In this document: in pieces, positions 1-6,042 of the stretch
Position numbering within the stretch: the stretch's first letter is position 1
Layout: each line of letters starts with the position of its first letter
DNA from: Wenzhouxiangella sp.
GTDB lineage: Bacteria > Pseudomonadota > Gammaproteobacteria > Xanthomonadales > Wenzhouxiangellaceae
Assembly: GCA_007123575.1 (NCBI GenBank)
Contig: SKKV01000195.1
Coordinates: 1-9,712 of the forward strand
Direction of reading: 5' to 3'
Length of the DNA: 9,712 nucleotides
The notes under the pieces: model-generated
What the model was told of the DNA's origin: nothing
Database searches by the model: none
The model's input: the letters and a program-made list of their open reading frames with translations, nothing else
Made by a program: the position numbers and the translations under genes

Positions 1-991
1 CCGACCGTTCCAGGTCGGTGGTGGCAAACAAGTGATCCATCAGGGCATTCAAATCGACCCGGTTGCTACGCGGCACCAACACCAGGCGGGTCGGATGTTC
101 GTGGTCGGACTCGTCGCGCAGATCGGCCAGCAGCGGCAGCTTCTTGGCCTGCATTTGCCCGGCAATCTGCTCCAGCACCTTGGCCGGGGATACCTGGTGC
201 GGAAGCGCGGTAATGATGATTTCATCGCCCTCCCGTTCCCAGATGGCGCGCTGGCGCACCGCGCCGTGGCCGGTCTGGTAAACCGCAAGGATGTCTTCAC
301 GCGAACTGATGATTTCCCCGCCGGTAGGAAAATCCGGTGCCTGAATATGCTCACACAGTTCTTCAACCGTGGTTGACGGCCGCTCCAGCAAACGAACGCA
401 GGCCGAGACCACTTCGCGCAGGTTGTGCGGCGGAATGTCCGTGGCCATGCCAACAGCAATGCCCTGCCCCCCGTTGAGCAGTAGGTTGGGCAGACGCGCT
501 GGCAGCAGTTGCGGTTCTTTCAGCGTACCGTCGAAATTCGGCACCCAGTCAACTGTGCCCTGGCCCAGCTCGGCCAGCAGGGTGCGGGCGTAGGGAGCCA
601 GGCGCGATTCGGTATAGCGCATGGCAGCAAAGGACTTCGGATCATCCGGCGAGCCGAAGTTGCCCTGGCCGTCGACTAGCGGATAGCGGTACGAAAACGG
701 CTGCGCCATCAACACCATGGCTTCATAACAGGCCGAATCGCCATGCGGGTGGAATTTACCGATGACATCGCCCACGGTGCGGGCCGATTTCTTGTGCTTG
801 GACGCCGCCGACAGGCCCAGCTCGCTCATGGCATATATGATTCGGCGCTGGACCGGCTTCAGGCCGTCACCGACATGTGGCAAGGCCCGGTCGAGGACCA
901 CATACATGGCATAGTCCAGATAGGCACGTTCGGCGTAGGTTCTTAGCGGGACTTGTTCGAAGTCCCCGAAGGATGGTTTTTGATTACTCAT
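1..991 (-). CDS. parC: DNA topoisomerase IV subunit A, N-terminal 330 residues (3' end outside window)
   Basis: ParC is the DNA-cleaving subunit of topoisomerase IV, which with ParE decatenates daughter chromosomes in the cytoplasm. The visible part covers the winged-helix/tower start of the breakage-reunion domain. The winged-helix region has HPHGDSACYE at residues 81-90, and AAMRYTESRL (122-131) holds the catalytic Arg125-Tyr126 pair. LGQGTVDWVPNFDG and LPARLPNLLLNG follow, a ParC signature; GyrA has different residues in this stretch. Numbering is shifted by +6 from E. coli, so the quinolone-determining residues are Ser86 and Glu90, both wild type. Family length is about 750 residues, so roughly 44% is seen. 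The ATG at 989-991 is chosen because it opens with a normal ParC N-terminus. No Shine-Dalgarno sequence precedes it. The upstream neighbour is the BLUF gene, with 74 bp between. Identification as ParC rather than GyrA is firm. Confidence 0.97.
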   Translation of the reverse strand, partial: MSNQKPSFGDFEQVPLRTYAERAYLDYAMYVVLDRALPHVGDGLKPVQRRIIYAMSELGLSAASKHKKSARTVGDVIGKFHPHGDSACYEAMVLMAQPFSYRYPLVDGQGNFGSPDDPKSFAAMRYTESRLAPYARTLLAELGQGTVDWVPNFDGTLKEPQLLPARLPNLLLNGGQGIAVGMATDIPPHNLREVVSACVRLLERPSTTVEELCEHIQAPDFPTGGEIISSREDILAVYQTGHGAVRQRAIWEREGDEIIITALPHQVSPAKVLEQIAGQMQAKKLPLLADLRDESDHEHPTRLVLVPRSNRVDLNALMDHLFATTDLERS

Positions 992-999
992 GGGCCGAC

Positions 1000-1028
1000 A
1001 TTGTCGCCCCAAGCAATGACGTTGCCAA
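1000..1028 (-). promoter_or_regulatory. Candidate sigma70 promoter of parC
   Basis: Reading the minus strand, TTGGCA (1023-1028) and GACAAT (1000-1005) are separated by exactly 17 bp. They match the sigma70 -35 and -10 consensus at 5/6 and 4/6 positions. Only 8 bases lie between the -10 box and the parC ATG, so transcription would begin at or just before the start codon and give a leaderless or nearly leaderless mRNA. This fits the lack of a ribosome binding site. It is a pattern match only; a promoter further upstream is also possible. Confidence 0.4.
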
Positions 1029-1065
1029 GCCTATTGGGCACTACGCCACCCGGGACGCCGGCCCG

Positions 1066-1641
1066 TTACAGGATGACGAGAACAATCAATGCCACGACGG
1101 TAAGCGCCGCAGCCAGTGCCCCAACGCCTAGCATCGCAGGAGATACCCCGCCAGAGGCCGCCATGCGGTTGACTCGTTTTGGTCGATCTCCGACCGGTCG
1201 AGTCATCTGGGCTTCAGTATCCTCGCGCAAGATCTGCAGTAGCCGATCCATACCGCTGCCATCGAGCCTGAAGGGATCGAAGCGATCCATGCCCTGCGCA
1301 TTCAAGAAAGCGCGAATGGGCTCATTGACGCTGAAATATTTCATCGCCCACAGGCGATATTGGCGATGGTGGACCGAATCCTTCCTCAACAGCGCGACAT
1401 TATGATGGCGCTCGTCGTTCTCGATCCGCTCGTACAGTGACTCAACCACATCTCGCTCCCCCTCCAGGCATTGAAAAAAATGACCGTCACAGAAGCACAG
1501 GACACCCCCAACATCCAACGGCTTGTTATTACGCCGCGACTGGGTAAGGATTCTGGCAAGCTCCGGCGTTACACCAATGTCCTGGTCAGGAACCTCAAAG
1601 CTTGCCCGGCTGGCATACACAAGTTGGCAGAGCTGGCTCAT
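1066..1641 (-). CDS. BLUF-domain blue-light sensor with C-terminal membrane anchor
   Basis: This 191-residue protein has a BLUF domain (sensor of blue light using FAD) at about residues 4-120, then a polar linker and one hydrophobic segment at about 165-191. The residues needed for flavin photochemistry are present: Tyr9 (LVYASRA), Asn39 (SRRNN), Gln57 (FFQCLEGE), Trp98 and Met100 (LWAM). The Asn-Gln, Gln-Trp and Gln-Met spacings equal those in AppA. The Tyr-Asn distance is 30 rather than 24, so there is a loop insertion of about 6 residues. No GGDEF, EAL or HTH output domain is fused. Basic residues before the hydrophobic tail (RPVGDRPKR, about 149-157) suggest a cytosolic sensor tethered to the inner membrane by its tail. 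The ATG at 1639-1641 is preferred over an in-frame TTG at 1651-1653. No clear ribosome binding site is seen. The output partner is unknown. Confidence 0.9.
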   Translation of the reverse strand: MSQLCQLVYASRASFEVPDQDIGVTPELARILTQSRRNNKPLDVGGVLCFCDGHFFQCLEGERDVVESLYERIENDERHHNVALLRKDSVHHRQYRLWAMKYFSVNEPIRAFLNAQGMDRFDPFRLDGSGMDRLLQILREDTEAQMTRPVGDRPKRVNRMAASGGVSPAMLGVGALAAALTVVALIVLVIL

Positions 1642-1703
1642 AGCACGTTTCAAATGATATCGATACGCTCGATTGTCGGCCAGACCGGGTCAAGCAGGGG
1701 TGA

Positions 1704-1726
1704 ACAGACCCACTTTGCAGGTCTGT
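1704..1726 (-). terminator. Hairpin between exported methyltransferase and BLUF genes (weak terminator candidate)
   Basis: A perfect 7-bp stem (ACAGACC at 1704-1710 pairing with GGTCTGT at 1720-1726) encloses a 9-base loop. It sits 20 bp after the methyltransferase stop codon. No T-tract follows on the minus strand (next bases TCACCCC), so it is not a canonical intrinsic terminator. It may be a 3'-end stabiliser or an operator-like palindrome for the BLUF gene. Confidence 0.3.
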
Positions 1727-1745
1727 GGCTAAGATTAAGGCAAGC

Positions 1746-2552
1746 TCAGCGCTTGACAAACTTCAGCGTAAATCGGTCACTCTCGCCAATGGCGCGGTAA
1801 TGCTCCGCGTCTTCGCCCTCGGGGACCCGCAGCCCGGGCAGCAGGGTCCAGACGCCGTTGGGGTAGTCGGCGGTATCGGCCGAATTGGCATTGATTTCAG
1901 ATGCCTCGACCAACCGGAAGCCCTCTGACTCAAGCACCCCGACCACCCAGCTCTGGTGCACATAGCCGCTGCGCGCCTCGGGATCCTGCTCGTGATCCTC
2001 GGGCAGGCGATGGCTGACCAAGCCAAACACCCCGCCCGGCTTGAGTACGGCGTGCGCGGCCCTGGCAACATCGCGGAAGGTGTCGGCGCGCTTCCAGCCG
2101 TGCACGTTGCGGAAAGTCAGCACCAGGTCGGCACTGGCCGGGCTGCCAAGATCGACCAGGTCGGGCGGGTCAAAAGAAATCAGTTCAATGTTGCCGTAGC
2201 GCTCGGTATCGGCAATACGCGCTTCGTATTCGCCCCGAATGCGGCGGTAAAAGTCAGGAACATTCTCACCATCGAGATTCCAGTGGGCTGCGATAAGCTG
2301 GCCTTCGTCCCGCAGGTAGGGGCCGAGAATCTCTGTGTACCAGCCGCCACCGGGCGACAGCTCAACCACGCTCATGTCCGGGCGGATACCGAAAAATTGG
2401 AGGGTTTCATAGGGATTGCGGAACTGATCGCGCTCAGCCTGCTCGGCAGGCCGGTCAGGATCGGCGATTGCCTGCCGCAGTCGGTCATCGGCCGCTGCGG
2501 GAATGGCCAGGAACATTGAGGTGGCCACCAGGACCATTGCTTGCAATTTCAT
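1746..2552 (-). CDS. Predicted exported class I SAM-dependent methyltransferase (COG4798-like)
   Basis: A 268-residue protein starting with a Sec-type signal peptide: a Lys2-containing N-region, a hydrophobic core at about 5-17, and a likely cleavage after Ala21 (PAAA|DD). The mature part has the layout of the small 'predicted methyltransferase' family. It has RNPYETLQFFGI (45-56), motif I VVELSPGGG (62-70) for SAM binding, then WYTEIL, a FRNVHGW motif near the middle, and LKPGG in the post-motif strand. The substrate is unknown. Export is odd, because SAM is a cytoplasmic cofactor. The ATG at 2550-2552 is supported by a strong AAAGGAGT (2561-2568) nine bases upstream. The gene follows the TrmB-like gene by only 16 bp and is surely co-transcribed with it. 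The family call is good; a biochemical role cannot be given. Confidence 0.85.
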   Translation of the reverse strand: MKLQAMVLVATSMFLAIPAAADDRLRQAIADPDRPAEQAERDQFRNPYETLQFFGIRPDMSVVELSPGGGWYTEILGPYLRDEGQLIAAHWNLDGENVPDFYRRIRGEYEARIADTERYGNIELISFDPPDLVDLGSPASADLVLTFRNVHGWKRADTFRDVARAAHAVLKPGGVFGLVSHRLPEDHEQDPEARSGYVHQSWVVGVLESEGFRLVEASEINANSADTADYPNGVWTLLPGLRVPEGEDAEHYRAIGESDRFTLKFVKR

Positions 2553-2560
2553 TGCGCAGA

Positions 2561-2568
2561 ACTCCTTT
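2561..2568 (-). promoter_or_regulatory. Strong Shine-Dalgarno for exported methyltransferase
   Basis: AAAGGAGT on the minus strand contains the GGAG core, 9 nt from the ATG at 2550-2552. It directly abuts the TAG stop of the upstream TrmB-like gene (2569-2571). It is the only textbook ribosome binding site I found in this window and fixes the start used for the signal-peptide protein. Confidence 0.8.
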
Positions 2569-3216
2569 CTAGCTGTCGAGGTTTACGATCACCCGGTACA
2601 GATCATGACCGCTGGCAGCGTACTTGCGCTCGAACGGAGTGACCGGGTTGTCAGCACGCAAAGATACCACCTCGGCGTGCTGGCTCAGCGTCAACGCGAT
2701 GGCGCGGGCGAATTCCCTGGCGTAAATCTCGAAATTGGTTCTCAATTCCAGTCGCCCGCCCAAGGCCAGCAGGTCCGGGAACACCGGATGGCCATGCCAA
2801 CGCCGGCCCAGATGTTCAGGTTTCGGCCACGGGTTTGGGTAGTAGAGGGCATGCTCGCGCAAGCGCCAGCCGGCAGCGCGGACCAGGCGCCAGAAATCAG
2901 TCAGATCGGCACGCACCAGGCGCGCGTTGTCGGGCAGCTTCGGTGACCGGGCCAGTCGGTGGGCCGACTTGTCCACACCTATGACCAGCGCATCGGGATG
3001 CAAACGAGCCAGGTGGGCGGTGGATTCCCCGACGCCGCAGCCTGTGTCGAGGATTAGCGCGCACGCACGGGTGGCCAGCGGCTCGATACTGTCGAAAGCC
3101 CGGCGGCTGTGATCGCGGATGGGCTGGCGCCAGCTTGTACGCCAATGACGAAGTACGGTCTGATCCAGGCGCGGATGCAAGCCGCGCTGCGAAGTGACCG
3201 GGATGCGGGAGGGCAT
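2569..3216 (-). CDS. TrmB-like (tRNA guanine-N7) methyltransferase family protein
   Basis: A 215-residue Rossmann-fold SAM methyltransferase of the TrmB type, whose best-known member makes m7G46 in tRNA. Visible motifs are SAM motif I DTGCGVGESTAHLA (57-70), VDKS (81-84), the family block YYPNPWPKPEH (125-135) followed by an Arg pair at 138-139, LGGRLELRTN (152-161), and TPFERKY (193-199) near the C-terminus. Canonical TrmB has PDPW, with the Asp taken as catalytic; here it is PNPW, Asp to Asn at position 128. The protein is slightly shorter than E. coli TrmB (239). It may therefore be a TrmB paralogue with altered activity, and I give no symbol. The ATG at 3214-3216 lies 10 bp after tRNA-Lys, with no ribosome binding site; translation from a processed, very short leader is possible. 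The exported methyltransferase follows. Confidence 0.85.
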   Translation of the reverse strand: MPSRIPVTSQRGLHPRLDQTVLRHWRTSWRQPIRDHSRRAFDSIEPLATRACALILDTGCGVGESTAHLARLHPDALVIGVDKSAHRLARSPKLPDNARLVRADLTDFWRLVRAAGWRLREHALYYPNPWPKPEHLGRRWHGHPVFPDLLALGGRLELRTNFEIYAREFARAIALTLSQHAEVVSLRADNPVTPFERKYAASGHDLYRVIVNLDS

Positions 3217-3226
3217 GCGAGAAAAA

Positions 3227-3301
3227 TGGTGGGCCGTGAAGGACTCGAACCTTCAACCAATAGGTTAAAAGCCTACTGCTCTACCATTGAGCTAACGGCC
3301 C
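3227..3301 (-). tRNA. tRNA-Lys (anticodon TTT, CCA encoded)
   Basis: The minus strand folds as a full cloverleaf. The acceptor arm is GGGCCGT with ACGGCCC. The D-stem is GCTC with GAGC around a short 7-base loop. The anticodon arm is GTAGG / CTTTTAA / CCTAT, with anticodon TTT at loop positions 34-36 and a G-U closing pair. The variable loop is 5 bases (TGGTT). The T-arm is GAAGG-TTCGAGT-CCTTC. The discriminator is A, followed by genomic CCA (3227-3229). The molecule decodes AAA/AAG lysine codons. Five T residues follow the CCA, and the TrmB-like ATG starts 10 bp downstream. Confidence 0.97.
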
Positions 3302-3320
3302 GGACTTTGCGAAGCCGCGC

Positions 3321-3349
3321 ATGATACATCGATCAGGGCCCGGCCTCAA
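3321..3349 (-). promoter_or_regulatory. Candidate sigma70 promoter of tRNA-Lys
   Basis: On the minus strand TTGAGG (3344-3349) and TATCAT (3321-3326) are exactly 17 bp apart. The -10 box ends 19 bp before the mature tRNA 5' end. The bases after it (GCGCGGC) are a GC-rich discriminator of the type known at stringently controlled stable-RNA promoters, so repression by ppGpp/DksA is plausible. It would also drive the two methyltransferase genes downstream. This is a pattern match, not tested. Confidence 0.6.
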
Positions 3350-3404
3350 GCTTTCTGGAGCTGATTGTTCGCCAGCGAGACAAAGAACGCCTTTGTTAGA
3401 GGCC

Positions 3405-3794
3405 TCAAGGCGCAGGACAAGACTCGGAGGGATTGCTGTAGACGGTGAACGGTCGCTGTGCGGGCTGCAAGCGCTCCTCTCCTTCGATCAGCAACGGCAC
3501 TGCGGTCACCTGCACCTGGCAGGCGACCGCGACATCGCCATCGTCGGCGGGCACATAGCTGAGGCTGACCTGCATGCCACTGCTGGCGGCCAGGTTGCGC
3601 TCGCCCTCGATGAGGAAACCGCGGCCATCTTCGAGCAGCAGTACGAGCATGGTGGCCTCGGCCCCCAGGGGCGATACATCCAGGAGCTGAACGTCAGCAA
3701 CCACGCCTTCGGTTTTGTGCGGCTGGCCGGTCGGCTCAGCCGCGAGGGGACCAGCCATGATCAGTCCCGCCGCCAGAACAAAGTACTTGTTCAA
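3405..3794 (-). CDS. Small secreted/periplasmic protein of unknown function
   Basis: I do not recognise this 129-residue protein. It begins with a short Sec signal peptide: Lys3, a hydrophobic stretch to about residue 18, and likely cleavage after Ala18 or Ala19 (LAA|EP). The mature part looks beta-rich and alternates hydrophobic and charged residues, as in small OB-fold-like barrels. It has two Cys (92 and 126) that could form a disulfide after export. LIEGE occurs twice (61-65 and 102-106). The start is a TTG at 3792-3794 that overlaps the stop of the SCP2 gene by four bases (TTGA). The next ATG, at residue 13, would destroy the signal peptide, so the TTG is preferred and translational coupling is inferred. 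About 100 bp follow before tRNA-Lys, with only a weak hairpin (3380-3396) lacking a T-tract. Confidence 0.7.
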   Translation of the reverse strand: MNKYFVLAAGLIMAGPLAAEPTGQPHKTEGVVADVQLLDVSPLGAEATMLVLLLEDGRGFLIEGERNLAASSGMQVSLSYVPADDGDVAVACQVQVTAVPLLIEGEERLQPAQRPFTVYSNPSESCPAP

Positions 3795-4132
3795 AGGTTG
3801 AACCCGAAAACCGGCCCCAGTTTCTGGGCCAGCATGACGTTACCGCCGGCCTTGATCTGGCCGGACATGAAAGCCGACAGGGCACCCTTTTCACCGCGCC
3901 CCAGCTCCAGCCAGACGGGCTCGGCAATGTTCAGGGTCACGGTCGGATTGTCCGAGGTGCCGGGTTCGACCCGGCATTTGCCGTTGTCGACTATCACCTG
4001 CCAGTCGGCCGTCTGGTCACCGGAGATTTCGGTGATGTGGAACTGGAAGGTGGCTTCCAGGGTTTCGGCAGCGGAGGATTGGAAGCGGTTTTCGAGGTCT
4101 TGGAAGAGTTCGGTGGCGGTTGTGTAGGTCAT
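3791..4132 (-). CDS. SCP2 sterol-binding domain protein
   Basis: A 113-residue single-domain protein with the SCP-2 lipid-transfer pattern. There is an amphipathic N-terminal helix (ATELFQDLENRFQ), a beta-sheet stretch ending DWQVIVDNGKCRVEPG, the DNPTVTLNIAEPVWLEL segment, and the C-terminal FMSGQIKAGGNVMLAQKLG motif typical of SCP2 domains. Such proteins bind acyl-CoA, fatty acids or sterol-like lipids in the cytoplasm. It lies 86 bp downstream of the acyl-CoA synthetase, with a heptamer-repeat spacer between. It overlaps the next gene by 4 bp. The position suggests handling of the synthetase's lipid substrate or product; this is inference from context. The ATG at 4130-4132 has only a weak GGA eight bases upstream. 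Confidence 0.88.
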   Translation of the reverse strand: MTYTTATELFQDLENRFQSSAAETLEATFQFHITEISGDQTADWQVIVDNGKCRVEPGTSDNPTVTLNIAEPVWLELGRGEKGALSAFMSGQIKAGGNVMLAQKLGPVFGFNL

Positions 4133-4144
4133 TATTAGGTCCGA

Positions 4145-4202
4145 GGTTCAAGGTTCAAGATTTACGGTTTACGGTTTACGGTTTACGGTTTACGGTTTGC
4201 GG
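4145..4202. repeat. Tandem heptamer run: GGTTCAA x2 then TTTACGG x5 plus one variant
   Basis: On the plus strand two copies of GGTTCAA (4145-4158) are followed by two bases. Five perfect TTTACGG units (4161-4195) and a sixth, TTTGCGG (4196-4202), come next. The run fills most of the 86-bp spacer between the acyl-CoA synthetase stop and the SCP2 start. The sister arrays at 8013-8070 and 8873-8997 use the same 7-bp period and GGTT core. Confidence 0.97.
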
Positions 4203-4218
4203 GATTGAAGGTAGCTGA

Positions 4219-6042
4219 TCAGTATCCGAGTTTGGAGTGGGTTAATTGTTCCTGCAGAGTGGGCGTCAGGGCTTGGTAGTGCTTGGTATTCGGGAGGCGG
4301 ATCCATAGGGGGTCGCTGACTTTGTTGGTGTCGAAGGCTTCGTTGACCAGGTCGCGCTTGACGAATTTGAAGGTGCCGGTGGCGTCCAGGTGGTGGACCT
4401 GTCTGAGCAGCACGGGGATGGCGTATTCGCCCAGGTGGCTGTTGAAGTGTTCGGCCATGGTCTGGATCAGCTGATCGATGTCGGCTTCCGGCTCGGGGCG
4501 GAAAGCCAGCATGCCGGCGCGGCCTTCGGCGCCGGGAATCTTGATGCCGCAGGCGACCGCTTCGGCCACGCCGTCAACGGCCATGGCGGCGGCTTCGACT
4601 TCGGTGGTGGCGATGTTCTCGCCGCGCCAGCGGTAGGTATCGCCCAGGCGGTCGACAAAGCGGGCGTGGCGATAGCCGAGGTCCTTGAGCAAGTCACCGG
4701 TGTTGAACCAGCAGTCGCCATCAGCAAAGGCATTGCGGATCAATTTGGCTTCGCTGGCCTCATCGTCGGTGTAGCCGTCGTAGGGATAGGACTTGCTGAC
4801 CTTGCCCAGCAGCAGGCCGGTGCCGCCGGGTTTGACCCGGATCAGGCGGCCATCCGCGCCTTTGCGAACCTCGCCGCTGTCGGGGTCGCAGTCGACCAGG
4901 GCGTACTCGGCCGGGCACAGTCCGACAGTGCGATCCTGGTTGAGAATATTGAAAAAAGCGATATTTGCTTCGCTGGCCCCGTAAAGCTCGTAGATGCGCT
5001 CGATCCCGAAGCGGCGCTTGAATTCCATCCAGATATCGGGCCTCAGACCGTTGCCAACCATGGCCCGGGCCTGGTGGTCGCGGTCGCCTTCGGATGCCGG
5101 CTGATTGTAGAGGAAGCGGCATAGCTCGCCGATATAGACCAGGGCATCGGCCCGGACCTCGCGAACTTCATCCCAGTAGCGGCTGGCCGAGAAGCGTCGG
5201 CCAATGGCCAGGCAGGCACCGGTGGCGGCCGCGGAGGACCAGCCGACCGCCAGGGCGGTGTTGTGGTAGAACGGCAGTACGTTGTAAAGCACCTGGCCCG
5301 GCTTCAGCCCCAGGGCCATCAGGCCGAACGCGCCCATGGCCTTGATCCATCGGATGTGCCGGATCACCGCCGCCTTCGGCAGCCCCGTGGTGCCTGAGGT
5401 GAACACGTAACAACAGGTATCACCCATCCGCACCTCGGCGGTCTGCGGCAGGTTGTCATCGGGCTGGGTGTCGGCCAGGGCCAGCAAATCCAGCTCGCCA
5501 TCGGGCACCGGACCGGCCTCGTCGTCGGCCACGACCAGCGGCGCGTTGGCCTGCTCTTGCGGCAGGTATTCTGCCAGTGCCTGCCAGGTTTCCAGGCACT
5601 CGCTGCCGACGATCATCTGTTCACCCGGCGCCAGGCCGACGCAGTGGGCCAGCGAGGGCGCCGGCAGGCGGTTGTTGTGGACCACGGCCACCGCGCCCAG
5701 CTTGACGATGGCAGCCACGCTCAGGATCAGTTCCGGGCGGTTATCCAAAAGGATCCCGACCCGGGCCCCGGCGCTGACGCCGCGCTCGGCCAGCAGACGG
5801 GCAATGCGATTGGCCCGAGCATTGAGTTCGGCATGACTGATGTCGATTCCACGATAGCGCAACGCCGGCAGCGGGCCGTGGCGCCGCGCATTGTGCTCAA
5901 GAATGCGGCCGATGGAGTAGCGCCGCTCCAGACCGCTGCTCTTGACCAGCCGGTAGCCGCTTAGCACCTGCGGCAGGCGCTTCAACAGCGGCCAGGCCCC
6001 GCGGGCCAGGTCCGAGAGGCGAAGCTCGGCTTCAGTCGGCAT
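4219..6042 (-). CDS. atuH: Long/very-long-chain acyl-CoA synthetase, FATP-type (AtuH-like)
   Basis: A 607-residue ANL-superfamily ligase that would activate a fatty or terpenoid acid to its CoA ester through an acyl-adenylate. It shows the phosphate-binding loop YVFTSGTTGLPKAA (212-225), VLPFYHNTALAVGW (256-268), YELYGASEAN (351-360), FNTGD (446-450), the hinge block DRLGDTYRWRGENIATTEVE (464-483), and a C-terminal GTFKFVKRDL (557-566) holding the catalytic Lys region. The RWRGENIATTEVE form and the length are those of the FATP/very-long-chain synthetase branch rather than classical FadD. The gene overlaps the carboxylase alpha gene by 11 bp. In Pseudomonas the Atu cluster ends with a synthetase of this type, AtuH, which is why I use that symbol. 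Substrate assignment is inference; the family is firm. Confidence 0.85.
   Translation of the reverse strand: MPTEAELRLSDLARGAWPLLKRLPQVLSGYRLVKSSGLERRYSIGRILEHNARRHGPLPALRYRGIDISHAELNARANRIARLLAERGVSAGARVGILLDNRPELILSVAAIVKLGAVAVVHNNRLPAPSLAHCVGLAPGEQMIVGSECLETWQALAEYLPQEQANAPLVVADDEAGPVPDGELDLLALADTQPDDNLPQTAEVRMGDTCCYVFTSGTTGLPKAAVIRHIRWIKAMGAFGLMALGLKPGQVLYNVLPFYHNTALAVGWSSAAATGACLAIGRRFSASRYWDEVREVRADALVYIGELCRFLYNQPASEGDRDHQARAMVGNGLRPDIWMEFKRRFGIERIYELYGASEANIAFFNILNQDRTVGLCPAEYALVDCDPDSGEVRKGADGRLIRVKPGGTGLLLGKVSKSYPYDGYTDDEASEAKLIRNAFADGDCWFNTGDLLKDLGYRHARFVDRLGDTYRWRGENIATTEVEAAAMAVDGVAEAVACGIKIPGAEGRAGMLAFRPEPEADIDQLIQTMAEHFNSHLGEYAIPVLLRQVHHLDATGTFKFVKRDLVNEAFDTNKVSDPLWIRLPNTKHYQALTPTLQEQLTHSKLGY

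Noticed and set aside
720..760. Quinolone-resistance substitutions in ParC
   Set aside because: Ser86 and Glu90 (E. coli Ser80/Glu84) are both wild type.
1642..1653. TTG start at 1653 for the BLUF protein
   Set aside because: It adds only four residues and has no better ribosome binding site than the ATG at 1641.
1642..1700. Promoter for the BLUF gene (TTGACC with TATCGA/TATCAT)
   Set aside because: TTGACC lies 22 or 28 bp from the two -10-like hexamers, outside the usual 16-19 bp spacing.
3380..3396. Terminator after the secreted-protein gene (ACAAAG/CTTTGT stem, 5-base loop)
   Set aside because: The stem is only 6 bp and no T-tract follows on the minus strand; too weak to annotate.
3342..3409. 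Direct repeat GGCCTCAAG at 3342-3350 and 3401-3409 flanking the tRNA promoter region as an attachment site
   Set aside because: It is only 9 bp, does not include the tRNA 3' end, and no integrase or foreign genes are nearby.
3321..5124. Plus-strand reading frames at 3321-4127 and 4390-5124
   Set aside because: They are shadows of the secreted/SCP2 genes and the acyl-CoA synthetase; the first also begins in the tRNA-Lys promoter region.
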